Assembly: GCA_026645735.1 (NCBI GenBank) | Contig: JAPKMT010000002.1 | Location: 1 to 64,000 of the forward strand | DNA: 64,000 nt | Origin: Flexilinea sp. | Lineage (GTDB): Bacteria; Chloroflexota; Anaerolineae; Anaerolineales; Anaerolineaceae | Reading direction: 5' to 3' | In this document: positions 10,465-20,020 of the stretch, in pieces | How the letters are laid out: every line of letters begins with the position of its first letter | How positions within the stretch are numbered: position 1 is the stretch's first letter | Notes under the pieces: generated by a model | Told to the model about the DNA's origin: nothing | The model's input: only the letters and a program-made list of their open reading frames with translations | Databases searched by the model: none | Made by a program: the position numbers and the translations under genes

Positions 10465-11481
10465 TTACAGCTTTACTAGCTGTTTTATTGGTTTTCCATC
10501 AAAGAAATTATTGATATTTTCAAGGATAGAACGAGTTTGCCTTTCTCTTCCGCCGCCTTTACCACCTGCGATATGCGGAGTGAAAGTAACATTTTCCAGT
10601 GTCAGATAAGGATGGTCGAAGGGTATCGGTTCTTCAACAAAGACATCAAGTCCAGCGCCATAAATCTTCTTGGTTTTAATAGCTTCAACAAGAGCTGACT
10701 CATCCACAACACCACCTCGGCAAACGTTGATAAAATAGGCAGTTGGTTTCATCAGATCAAACTCAACTGCACCAACAATTTTCTCCGTTTCGTCCGTAAG
10801 AGGTACAACAACGATAATGAAATCGGACTTTTTGAACAATTCTTCTTTGGAAACATAAGTTACATCAAAATCCTGTTCCATTTTTTCAGGCAGACGAGAA
10901 CGTTTGTAATACAGGATGTCCATATTAAAGGCTTTCGCTCGTTTGGCTATTTCTTGTCCAATAGTGCCAAAGCCTAAAATACCAAGCGTCATACCATCTA
11001 ATTCCTGCAAGCCGGGAATTTTCATCCACTGGAAATAGTGGGATCGTTGCGTCGTAATCATCGGTTCTATACCTAGCTCACGATATGAGCCTTTAACAGT
11101 CATGTCATGAGCAGTAACTAGTTTCTTGGCACATGCTAACATCAAGGTCATGGCATGCTCTGAAACAGCCACTGAACTGGGTAGCGAATATGCAGCTATC
11201 GTGAGGTTTTTCTCTTTTGCCATGTCAAGATCAATACCTTCCGGGTAGAGTCCCATTTTTTGAACCATTTTTAATTTGGGGCACATGGAAAGCAAATTAC
11301 TATCTACAACCGTCGATTTGACAACCAATGCTTCAGCATCTTTAAGAAGCTCCTCTAAATCTTCTTTTAAGTTTGTAGAGGGTGCTGTTATTTCAATATT
11401 GTATTCTGGCGCCAACTCCTGCCAATAAGCAAGCGTATCTGCGGGTTGCGGTTCTGCAATCACTACTTTTCGTTTTTGCAT
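10465..11481 (-). CDS. D-isomer-specific 2-hydroxyacid dehydrogenase family protein
   Basis: GILGFGTIGQEIAKRAKAF NAD-binding motif, NVCRGGVVDESAL, TPHIAGG. Confidence 0.85.
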   Translation of the reverse strand: MQKRKVVIAEPQPADTLAYWQELAPEYNIEITAPSTNLKEDLEELLKDAEALVVKSTVVDSNLLSMCPKLKMVQKMGLYPEGIDLDMAKEKNLTIAAYSLPSSVAVSEHAMTLMLACAKKLVTAHDMTVKGSYRELGIEPMITTQRSHYFQWMKIPGLQELDGMTLGILGFGTIGQEIAKRAKAFNMDILYYKRSRLPEKMEQDFDVTYVSKEELFKKSDFIIVVVPLTDETEKIVGAVEFDLMKPTAYFINVCRGGVVDESALVEAIKTKKIYGAGLDVFVEEPIPFDHPYLTLENVTFTPHIAGGKGGGRERQTRSILENINNFFDGKPIKQLVKL

Positions 11482-11555
11482 CCGTTCTTCTCCATTATTC
11501 TGCATTATTCAACACTATTTTTTGGATAATAAAATGTTAATTTCAAAAAAGACAT

Positions 11556-11594
11556 AGTGTATCGCTCATTCTTACAATCGATGAGCGATACACT
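11556..11594 (-). terminator. Rho-independent terminator on minus strand
   Basis: AGTGTATCGCTCAT-(11 nt)-ATGAGCGATACACT, minus-strand downstream ATGTCTTTTTT; follows amidohydrolase 11611..12843. Confidence 0.75.
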
Positions 11595-11610
11595 TTATTT
11601 ACAACATAGA

Positions 11611-12843
11611 TTACAACATTGATCGGCCTTCTTTAAAGGTATAACGAATCTTTGTTAAAGATGAAAGATCTTCGAGCGGGTTCCCTTCCATGACAATAAT
11701 ATCTGCGAGTTTGCCAACTTCAAGAGTTCCCAATTTCGAATCCAGTTTGTTAATTTTCGCTGAGACACTACTCGCACTTCGCAGCGCACCATAGTTATCA
11801 TCAACAACGCCTAATTTGACCATAAATTCCATTTCAGGAACGATCATATTGTGCTGAACACAAGGGCTTCCCGCATCGGTACCAAAGGCAATTGTGACAC
11901 CGGCATTCTTTGCATCAACAATATTTTGATACTTTGCCTTATCTGCAGCCTGACGTTGACGTTCTTCGATTTTCCACTCAGGAATGTTATATTTGCGGGC
12001 GATTTCAGGTTTAGATTGAATCACAACTGCTGAGAATGTCGTAATGATCGGGATGTTCTTGTCAACAAGGAGTTTGATAGTTTCTTCTGACATATTGCCG
12101 GCATGTTCAATTGTGTCTATTCCAAATTTCGCAACTCGATTGATAGCTGCATCAAATGTTGCATGGGCAGTGATTGGAAGTCCATTACGATGTGCTTCAT
12201 CAATAACAGCATCGAGTTCAGCATCGGTAAACTCAAGGCGATCATGACATGCCATGATTTTTATCAGATCAGCTCCGCTACGAACCTGATCACGTACAGC
12301 ACGACGCATCTCATCGGCACCAGAAGCTTCTCGGCAAACCCAATAAGTATGTCCGCCAGTTTGAACGATCGATTCTCCGGTAATCAACAATCGCGGTCCA
12401 GGGAAAATACCTTGCTCAACTGCTTCTTTGGTTGTAATATTTGCTTTATTCACACCAAGATCGCGAACGGTTGTAATACCTGAACGTAGGCTCAACAACA
12501 TATTTGCACAAGCTTTATATGCATTAATTTCAGGACTATCATTCATTGACTGATCAGCTAAATCGTGAATTCCATCCCATGAAAGATGAGCATGATTGTT
12601 AAAAAGGGCAGGCATAATAGTCCCGTTAGGAACTTCAATTTCATGGGTACCTTCAACATTTCCCATTTCAGATTGTTTTCCTACACGAGTAATTTTTGAA
12701 TCTTTAAATTCAACAAAACCATTTTCAATAACTTCATTACCGACACAGGTAAGGATACGCCCTTTTAATATGACATGTTCCTTCTCTAAATCTATGATCG
12801 GCTTTAGGACTTTCTTAAATTTCCAAGCAACTGGTTCTGGCAT
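11611..12843 (-). CDS. Metal-dependent amidohydrolase
   Basis: NNHAHL, IKIMACH, AHATF, EHAGN, FGTDAGSP motifs. Confidence 0.85.
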   Translation of the reverse strand: MPEPVAWKFKKVLKPIIDLEKEHVILKGRILTCVGNEVIENGFVEFKDSKITRVGKQSEMGNVEGTHEIEVPNGTIMPALFNNHAHLSWDGIHDLADQSMNDSPEINAYKACANMLLSLRSGITTVRDLGVNKANITTKEAVEQGIFPGPRLLITGESIVQTGGHTYWVCREASGADEMRRAVRDQVRSGADLIKIMACHDRLEFTDAELDAVIDEAHRNGLPITAHATFDAAINRVAKFGIDTIEHAGNMSEETIKLLVDKNIPIITTFSAVVIQSKPEIARKYNIPEWKIEERQRQAADKAKYQNIVDAKNAGVTIAFGTDAGSPCVQHNMIVPEMEFMVKLGVVDDNYGALRSASSVSAKINKLDSKLGTLEVGKLADIIVMEGNPLEDLSSLTKIRYTFKEGRSML

Positions 12844-12874
12844 TTCCTCTATCTCCTTTTTGATATAGGATAAT

Positions 12875-13846
12875 TTATTTTGATCTCAACCAGGTCAGAT
12901 ATTTCCGTATCCCACTTTCGAGATCATAGAGGGGTTGATAACCCGTGTCATTTCGTAGATGAGAAATATCTAAAATTCCTCGTTGTTGATTCACATCATA
13001 AGCAATATCGGCCGCTTCATTTTCAGAAACGACTTGGTATCGAAAGCTTGGTTCAACTTTCAAGAAAACATCTAAAACTTCCTTCAGCGAATATACAGCA
13101 CCATAGGATAAGTTATATGCTGGATAAGTAAGTTTTTTTGCTTTAGACAATGCCACAAAAGCACAGGCAATATCATCTATATAGGTCCAATTTCGACCTA
13201 TTTCAAGACCTCTGACTCGTAGAATTTTTCCTTTAAGAACAGCGTCCGCCATTATATGAATCGCCGACATATGTGCTCGTGAAGTCGTCGGACGCTCCAT
13301 CGGGCCATACGCTGCGCATACGCGTCCTGAACAAGTTTCAATTCCGGTAAGGTTTTGCATTCTACGACAAAAAGCTTCGCTTCCACTTTTGGCTATTCCA
13401 TAAAGGTTTTTTAACTCAGCAGGATGTTCCTCACTGACAATTTCTTGAACAGAAGAAACCGGCCCATACATTCCATCTGAACCAACATAAATCACACGCT
13501 GGATATTATGTTCGATGGCAGCGGTAACAATTCGTACCGTTCCCATCAGATTAATGTCCATAATTCGACAAGGCTGACTTTTCTCTTCCGATTGAGAAGG
13601 CGTCAATCCTGCTGCATGGATGATTTGAGTGATGTTATTTTCTTCTAACAATTTGTTAATTTCAGATGAATCCGTAACATCCAATTTTTCAATCCGGAGT
13701 GAGGGACCCAAACCACCCAAAAAATCTTTTGAAACTTGATCAAAATTAGATCGATAGGTACAAACAACATCATAGCCAGTAAGCAACAACTGCTTAACAA
13801 TGTTTATTCCAACAAATCCGTTTGCACCAGTTACTAAAACCTGCAT
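12875..13846 (-). CDS. NAD-dependent epimerase/dehydratase family protein
   Basis: VTGANGFVGINIVKQL; YGIAKSGSEAF active-site YxxxK. Confidence 0.85.
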   Translation of the reverse strand: MQVLVTGANGFVGINIVKQLLLTGYDVVCTYRSNFDQVSKDFLGGLGPSLRIEKLDVTDSSEINKLLEENNITQIIHAAGLTPSQSEEKSQPCRIMDINLMGTVRIVTAAIEHNIQRVIYVGSDGMYGPVSSVQEIVSEEHPAELKNLYGIAKSGSEAFCRRMQNLTGIETCSGRVCAAYGPMERPTTSRAHMSAIHIMADAVLKGKILRVRGLEIGRNWTYIDDIACAFVALSKAKKLTYPAYNLSYGAVYSLKEVLDVFLKVEPSFRYQVVSENEAADIAYDVNQQRGILDISHLRNDTGYQPLYDLESGIRKYLTWLRSK

Positions 13847-13862
13847 CGTAATTATCAGCCTT

Positions 13863-14567
13863 TCAATTTATCTTCTGTTCCACAGGCATTGAATACAATC
13901 CGATTTTTGATTGAGTCAAACCGGTTTCAACAAGACCTTCTACCAGTTTAAAAGTTACAACGGTGGGATCGATAATGGGAACACCTAATTCTCTTTCCAA
14001 ATCCGCCGCATAACCCGCCATTGAAGCACAACCCATGATAATGACTTCTGCTCCCATGCTAATCAGGTTTTTCGCTACTTCGATCCCTCGTTCTTTAACT
14101 TTCGCTGGATCATTGGCAATCTCGATAACACCCATACCCAATGCACGAACCCCTGCAAACCTTGATTCCAGACCATGTTTACGAACTTCACGCGCTTTAA
14201 CTGCTTCTTTATGTCTCTTCTCTGTAATGATGCCAAATTTATTACCGAAAAGCAGGGAAACAGAAAAAGCACATTCTTCTGATCCAAAAACAGGTATTGT
14301 GGATATTTCTTTTGCTGCCTCTATTGCTGGATCACAGAATGCTGCAAGAATTATTGCATCGAAATCTTCACTTTGTGCCGCTTTTATCGCCTCAATAATA
14401 TATGGCGCGGCAAGTGCTTCATCATGAAATGATTCCAACGATTCAGGGCCATGGGCGACACTCTTAACAACAGTAATCGTTTCAGGCCTTGCAATTTTTT
14501 CTATAACAGAAGCAACCTTCGCTGTTACAATCTCTGATGTATTCGGATTTAGAACCAGTATTTTCAT
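13863..14567 (-). CDS. Aspartate/glutamate (hydantoin) racemase family protein
   Basis: MKILVLNPNTSEIVTAKV; LAAFCDPAI and MGCASMAGYA catalytic Cys motifs. Confidence 0.8.
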   Translation of the reverse strand: MKILVLNPNTSEIVTAKVASVIEKIARPETITVVKSVAHGPESLESFHDEALAAPYIIEAIKAAQSEDFDAIILAAFCDPAIEAAKEISTIPVFGSEECAFSVSLLFGNKFGIITEKRHKEAVKAREVRKHGLESRFAGVRALGMGVIEIANDPAKVKERGIEVAKNLISMGAEVIIMGCASMAGYAADLERELGVPIIDPTVVTFKLVEGLVETGLTQSKIGLYSMPVEQKIN

Positions 14568-14660
14568 CATTTCCTTATTCAAATTTTCTATGATCAAACT
14601 ACACATAGCCTATATTATTGAAGTGCAGACGATTTTTTGTTACATCTTGATTCCTCAGGA

Positions 14661-15554
14661 TTAAAAATCTTCACACTTGTATCGGTAGCCACGGCTTGTG
14701 ATATAGGGTTCAATTAATTCAACAGTAACACCGTGGTTATACTCTGGGTAAACGAACGCTTCAAAACCATCATCGCGATCAAGGAAAATCTTGTGCATAA
14801 AAAGAGGTACACCTGCTTTTTTAACTGTCTTGATCGCACGACGAATATCATCAATTTCAATAGCCAAGTGTTCAAGACCTTCGCCGTGTTTCGCCATATA
14901 TTGTGTAACGCGATTTTCCGGATCTGTACTTTCCACAAGATGAAACCAAAGTCGATCATTACCTGGTTCAATCATCATATCAAGTTGCGTTCCGTAATGT
15001 TGATCGGTTCGCAAACCACCCGCTTTAATTCGGAAAAGATCACGGAATTTAGCAGTAGATTCTTTGACGTTAGTGACTGCAACACCAATGTGCTGTAAAC
15101 CTTTTAAATTTGGGTTGGAAATTTTATTTGGATCCCAGCAAAACGCGTTTTTTGAAGGTTGAATTAGTTCTACGTTGAAACCAATTCCGTCTTGAGCCAG
15201 AACATAAGCATGTTTGCCTTCTGTTGTTTCAAATATTTGATTTTTATAAACACTCACACCAAGGGAATTAAGGTGATCAATTTCGGAGTTGATGTCATCT
15301 GTCTCAAGCGCAGCATGCTCCAATCCCTCACCATGCTTTTGTAAGTATTGGCTGACAAAGGAATTGCTATCACGGCTTTCGATCAAATGAAGCCAAGTTT
15401 GATTTGGCATCATTATTCGAGCATCAGACTGCATTCCATTTTCTTGATCGTTCCGAATATCAGTAGCAATATACCCAAAAACTTTAGTATAAGTAGAAAT
15501 CGCATTATCCAAATTTTCAACCGCAAGTCCAATGTGGTTTAACTTAGTAATCAT
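14661..15554 (-). CDS. VOC (glyoxalase-fold) protein with two VOC domains
   Basis: Internal duplication: TKLNHIGLAVENLDNAISTYTKVFGY and GLQHIGVAVTNVKESTAKFRDLF; both halves end with HGEGLEH(A/L)A(L/I)E.. motifs. GGAG upstream of ATG 15554. Confidence 0.8.
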   Translation of the reverse strand: MITKLNHIGLAVENLDNAISTYTKVFGYIATDIRNDQENGMQSDARIMMPNQTWLHLIESRDSNSFVSQYLQKHGEGLEHAALETDDINSEIDHLNSLGVSVYKNQIFETTEGKHAYVLAQDGIGFNVELIQPSKNAFCWDPNKISNPNLKGLQHIGVAVTNVKESTAKFRDLFRIKAGGLRTDQHYGTQLDMMIEPGNDRLWFHLVESTDPENRVTQYMAKHGEGLEHLAIEIDDIRRAIKTVKKAGVPLFMHKIFLDRDDGFEAFVYPEYNHGVTVELIEPYITSRGYRYKCEDF

Positions 15555-15903
15555 AGACATCTCCATAAATATTAATATTCCTAGACTTCAGAGTAATTGT
15601 AAATGAAGATAAAGCAGCTTCAGACAGTAATCTAACATGACTATAAAAAACGAATATCATGCTTTGACCATAACTAATTACCTTTTTTGACTATTACTTT
15701 TACATTAATTGTCGCGGTTTTTTGTTTAGGTTGTTTCCCTATTACTGGTTTGGTTGAGTAATTAGTTAAAGAATGCCACCAAAACGACCATGGCTGGATG
15801 TTGACGAAAGGCAAATAAATGAATACTATATAATCTGGTTGTTTGTAATGCTTCACTCAATAATAAGATATAAAACCAATTCCAAAGGAGAAGAAAACCA
15901 TTT

Positions 15904-17286
15904 ATGGAAGAAAAACTATTTCAGTGGGTCGATCAGAATCAGAATAAACTGATTTCTATCCTTCAGTCACTGTTGCGTCAACCTAGTATCGCTTCAACTA
16001 ATACAGGAATTGAAGAATGTGCTCAGTTGATGATGAGAATAATGCAAGATGCTGGAATAGAGACCAATCTTTATAGGACTGATGGATCACCAATTTTGAT
16101 AGGTACGATTCAAGGTAAAAGTGACAAGACAATTTTGGTTTATGGACATTATGATGTTCAACCACCTGATCCTGTTGAGTTATGGGAACATGATCCATTC
16201 GGTGCAGAGATTGTCGATGGTAAAATTTTCTCACGTGGCGCAATTGATGACAAAGGGAATATCATGTGCGCTATTAACGCAGTTCGTTCTTTTAAAGCAT
16301 GTGGCAAAGAGTTTCCAGTCAATGCTATCTTTTTAATTGAAGGTGAAGAAGAAGTCTCCAGTCCCAGCTTGCCCAAGTTTTTAATAGATCACAAGGATCT
16401 TTTAAAGGCAGATGCTTTGCTTGGAATCGATGATGCTGTACAACCAGATGGGAAAATCGGACGACCGAAAGTTGTTACTGGAGAAAAGGGAAATTGTGGT
16501 GTAGAGCTGGTCTGCAAAATCAATCGGGAATTTCATTCAATGTATGCACCTTTGATTGTCAATCCCGCATGGCGTCTTGTTTGGGCGTTGTCAACAATCA
16601 AAGATCAGAATGAAAAAATCCTGATCGATAATTTTTATGACACTATTCGTGAAAACACTCCTGAAGAACATAAAATCATCGAAATGATGGATGAATACTG
16701 GAATGGCGATGATTGGTTAATAGAGAGTGGACAAAGCGAATATCTTGGTGGCGTTACAGGAATAAAAGCTCTTAAACGCTTATATTTTGAGCCTACATGC
16801 AACATCCAAGGTATTAAGGGTGGTTATATCGGAGAAGGTCGAAAAACCATCATTCCAGAAAAATGTAGTGTGAAGATCGATTTTCGCACTGTTCCAGGTC
16901 AGACATCTGAGCAAATCGTTGATTTACTCAGGAGACATCTTGATCGACGAGGATTTCATGATATTGAAGTCGTTTATACTGGTGGAAGCCGTTGGTTCCG
17001 CAGCCCTGTTGATCATCCAGCAGCGCTGGCGCTTAGAAAAGCCATTGAAAATGGCTTTGGAACTCCACCTTCTGTCATGGTCACATTCCCCGGTTCAGGT
17101 CCGGGCGATACATTTGAAGAAATTCTGAATATTCCTCAAGTGTTTACAGGATTTGGGCCACTAGGAGAACGCGCGCATGCTCCCAATGAATTCATCAGTA
17201 TAGATTTCTATCTCAAAGGGACAAAGACGATTATTTGTTTCTTCGAAGAGTTTGCTCGTGTGCAGGAAAAAGGAGACAGAAGTTGA
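15904..17286 (+). CDS. M20-family dipeptidase
   Basis: YGHYDVQPPDPVELWEHDPF, RGAIDDKGN, EGEEEVSSPSL. Confidence 0.88.
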   Translation: MEEKLFQWVDQNQNKLISILQSLLRQPSIASTNTGIEECAQLMMRIMQDAGIETNLYRTDGSPILIGTIQGKSDKTILVYGHYDVQPPDPVELWEHDPFGAEIVDGKIFSRGAIDDKGNIMCAINAVRSFKACGKEFPVNAIFLIEGEEEVSSPSLPKFLIDHKDLLKADALLGIDDAVQPDGKIGRPKVVTGEKGNCGVELVCKINREFHSMYAPLIVNPAWRLVWALSTIKDQNEKILIDNFYDTIRENTPEEHKIIEMMDEYWNGDDWLIESGQSEYLGGVTGIKALKRLYFEPTCNIQGIKGGYIGEGRKTIIPEKCSVKIDFRTVPGQTSEQIVDLLRRHLDRRGFHDIEVVYTGGSRWFRSPVDHPAALALRKAIENGFGTPPSVMVTFPGSGPGDTFEEILNIPQVFTGFGPLGERAHAPNEFISIDFYLKGTKTIICFFEEFARVQEKGDRS

Positions 17287-17316
17287 AGAGATCAAATCAT
17301 CACTAATTGAAGTACC

Positions 17317-17361
17317 GATTTATCTCAAAGTGGCGCATTTCGTACCACTCTGGGATAAATC
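17317..17361 (+). other. Imperfect inverted repeat (about 17-bp stem) in intergenic region
   Basis: GATTTATCTCAAAGTGG ... CCACTCTGGGATAAATC; one mismatch and one G-T wobble. Confidence 0.5.
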
Positions 17362-17405
17362 TTAGAGTATTTTGTAATAAATTGTACGGCGTATCTTTTT
17401 CAAGT

Positions 17406-17441
17406 AGCGATTCGAAATACAAACATGTGTTTCGAATCGCT
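17406..17441 (+). other. Perfect 12-bp stem-loop upstream of the signal-less SBP gene
   Basis: AGCGATTCGAAA-(12 nt)-TTTCGAATCGCT. Confidence 0.6.
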
Positions 17442-17493
17442 GTGTTTCAAGACGTCGACTTTTTTATAGATTATAATGATCTCAAGGTGCTTG

Positions 17494-18894
17494 ATGCAAA
17501 ATACTATTCGAATTGGAATCCCATATTATAAAAATATTTTACCTTGGACCCACACAAGCAATTGGAATACTCTTAGCGTTTTAAACCTATTTGCAGAACC
17601 GCTTACCCGATCTTTTGATGGAAAAATTTGGCCAGCACTAGCAAAAAGTTGGCAAGTATATGACCACGGCAAACGTTGGGTTTTTAGTTTACGTCCAAAA
17701 GCTACATTCCATGATAATTCACCGTGCACATCAATGGATGTACTTGCAAGTATCGAAACAGCCAAGACTCAAGTCGATGAGATGGGCATGCCGAGTCCAC
17801 TGCCTAGCTATTTACGAAAGGTTGAATTTAATCTTATTGATCGGCAAACAATTGAGGCAGTCAGTGAAGAACCTAACGGCGATATCTCTGATTACCTTAG
17901 CGAAATTCTAATATCGAAAGCAAATCGATCTGGTGAATTTGTAATCGGCACTGGTGATTATGAATTCGTCGATTATGTTCCCAGGCGTTCTTTACGTCTA
18001 AAAAAAATTGGTGATACAAAGCGATTTTCCGCATACAAAGAAATTTCTTATAAAGTAATTCCTGATGCAGGAGAACGATTAGATGCTCTAAAAAATGGAA
18101 TTATTGATTACGCAACCGACATACAAAATTTGGATCATATACCTGTTATAGAAGGCTATAATTGGTTTCGGACAATCAGTGCTTTGTCAATTATTGGGCT
18201 ATTAAATGGGAAGAAAGAACCATTCTGCTATCCTGATGCCAGACGTGCAATCAATATGGCAATCAACACATCCAAAATGATTGACGAGATTTTTCAAGGG
18301 AATGGAATTCGCGCTGCCACAGTTGTAAGCCCTTTTCATTGTGGTTTTGAAAGTTCGATTAAACCAATCGCATATGATCCAGACGAAGCAAAACGTCTGT
18401 TTAGTAATGTTAATATGCCGGATGAACTGGTAATCAGAGCACCAACTAATACACCAATAAATGGCGATAAAATAGCATACTTCATTAAAGATCAGCTAGC
18501 TTCAATCGGAATTAAAGCACACGTAGATGTTCAGCCAAATCGACTTCAATACGCTTTAGATATCGCTCGAAAAGATATTGGTGATATCGCAATAGCAAAT
18601 GCGCTTCCGCATAGCACTTTTAGGACTCTTTCAGACTGCATTTCATCTGAAGAAAGAGGCGCCAGTTGGCAATCCATTGAAGATTCAACATGTGATCAAT
18701 TAATTAAGATGGCTAATACAGAACCAGATATTACAACAAGAGAAAGAAAATACGCAACAGTTTTAGAGTATCTCGGGAAAAATCCTCCCTGGCTCTATTT
18801 ATTACATCCTGTATTAATAAATGTAAGCATTCCCTCAATCAATGATATTCAGTTACTTCATAGCGGAATCATGCGTTTTCCTGGTTCCTGGTAA
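17494..18894 (+). CDS. SBP_bac_5-like solute-binding protein without apparent signal peptide
   Basis: AAGGTG RBS before ATG 17494; begins MQNTIRIGIPYYKNILPWTHTSNWNTLSVLNLFAEPL, directly in the mature SBP fold; no hydrophobic leader or lipobox. Confidence 0.75.
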   Translation: MQNTIRIGIPYYKNILPWTHTSNWNTLSVLNLFAEPLTRSFDGKIWPALAKSWQVYDHGKRWVFSLRPKATFHDNSPCTSMDVLASIETAKTQVDEMGMPSPLPSYLRKVEFNLIDRQTIEAVSEEPNGDISDYLSEILISKANRSGEFVIGTGDYEFVDYVPRRSLRLKKIGDTKRFSAYKEISYKVIPDAGERLDALKNGIIDYATDIQNLDHIPVIEGYNWFRTISALSIIGLLNGKKEPFCYPDARRAINMAINTSKMIDEIFQGNGIRAATVVSPFHCGFESSIKPIAYDPDEAKRLFSNVNMPDELVIRAPTNTPINGDKIAYFIKDQLASIGIKAHVDVQPNRLQYALDIARKDIGDIAIANALPHSTFRTLSDCISSEERGASWQSIEDSTCDQLIKMANTEPDITTRERKYATVLEYLGKNPPWLYLLHPVLINVSIPSINDIQLLHSGIMRFPGSW

Positions 18895-18954
18895 GCGAAG
18901 CTTTTCTGGCAGTACATTTTTTTACTTTCTAATTGGATTTTTTTATTTCAATAT

Positions 18955-18992
18955 ATAACGGATACTTCCACAAAAGAAAGTATCCGTTTTGT
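18955..18992 (+). terminator. Rho-independent terminator
   Basis: AACGGATACTT-(10 nt)-AAGTATCCGTT followed by TTGTTT, 60 bp after the SBP stop. Confidence 0.8.
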
Positions 18993-19039
18993 TTAAGTTA
19001 CTGCTTTACGAGTATAAATGATTCGTAAAATTTATACCT

Positions 19040-20020
19040 TTAGGCGAGATGGCAAGCTACAAAATGTTCGGGATCCACTTCCCTAAATTCAGGAATTTCT
19101 TGTGCACAAATCTCTTTTGCATAAGTACATCTCGTTCTAAATCGGCAGCCAGAGGGAGGATTGATAGGAGATGGTACATCCCCTTCAAGGATAATTCTTT
19201 TTCGGTTCTCCTCAATGAACGGATCCGGGAAAGGAACCGCAGATAATAAAGCCTTTGAATATGGATGAAGAGGATTTGAATAAAGTTCATTACTGTTAGC
19301 TAATTCCATGATCACGCCTAAATACATAACTGCAATTCGATCACTAATGTGGCGTACCATAGATAAATCGTGGGCAATAAAAAGATATGTCAATCCTATT
19401 TGATCTTGAAGATCTTCCAACAAGTTTATCACCTGTGCTTGGATTGAAACATCAAGCGCAGAGATCGGTTCATCGCAAACAATGAGTTTAGGATCCAGAG
19501 CAAGTGCGCGCGCAACACCGACTCTCTGTCGTTGGCCTCCTGAAAACTCGTGCGGATAACGATTGATAAATGCATGATTCAAACCTACTAATGCGAGTAA
19601 ATCTCGCACCCGATCTTGCTGTTCTTTTCCCACATATGTACGATGAATTTCCATAGGTTCACTAATAATTTGACCAATTGTCATCCGAGGATTAAGACTC
19701 GCATATGGGTCCTGAAAAATCATCTGAATATTACGACGCATAAGACGAAGTTTTTCACCGGACAACTTTGTCAGGTCTTCACCATTATAGTAAACGGATC
19801 CGCGAGTCGCTTTATGGAGTTGTACGATTGTTCTGCCGGTTGTGGATTTTCCGCATCCTGATTCACCCACCAAACCAAGTGTTTCACCATCGTAGATGTT
19901 GAAACTAATCCCATCTACCGCATGGACCACACCAGTTTTTTTGGAAAATAAAACGCCCTTGCTAAATGGGAATTCCTTAACCAAATTGTCAACTTTCAAC
20001 AATATTTTTTTCTGGGCCAT
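19040..20020 (-). CDS. Oligo/dipeptide ABC transporter ATP-binding protein (DppF/OppF-like)
   Basis: Walker A GESGCGKSTTGRT, signature SGGQRQRVGVARAL, C-terminal Cys-rich GCRFRTRCTYAKEIC. Confidence 0.92.
   Translation of the reverse strand: MAQKKILLKVDNLVKEFPFSKGVLFSKKTGVVHAVDGISFNIYDGETLGLVGESGCGKSTTGRTIVQLHKATRGSVYYNGEDLTKLSGEKLRLMRRNIQMIFQDPYASLNPRMTIGQIISEPMEIHRTYVGKEQQDRVRDLLALVGLNHAFINRYPHEFSGGQRQRVGVARALALDPKLIVCDEPISALDVSIQAQVINLLEDLQDQIGLTYLFIAHDLSMVRHISDRIAVMYLGVIMELANSNELYSNPLHPYSKALLSAVPFPDPFIEENRKRIILEGDVPSPINPPSGCRFRTRCTYAKEICAQEIPEFREVDPEHFVACHLA

Noticed and set aside
17307-17531. 74-aa ORF upstream of the signal-less SBP as a possible missing N-terminus
   Set aside because: Different frame, contains the two stem-loops, and is not signal-peptide- or HTH-like.
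18893-18903. AAGCGAAGCTT mini-hairpin (contains GCGAAGC like palindrome A)
   Set aside because: Only a 4-bp stem overlapping the stop codon, with no GTTGTT outer arm or long stem; not a member of the palindrome family.
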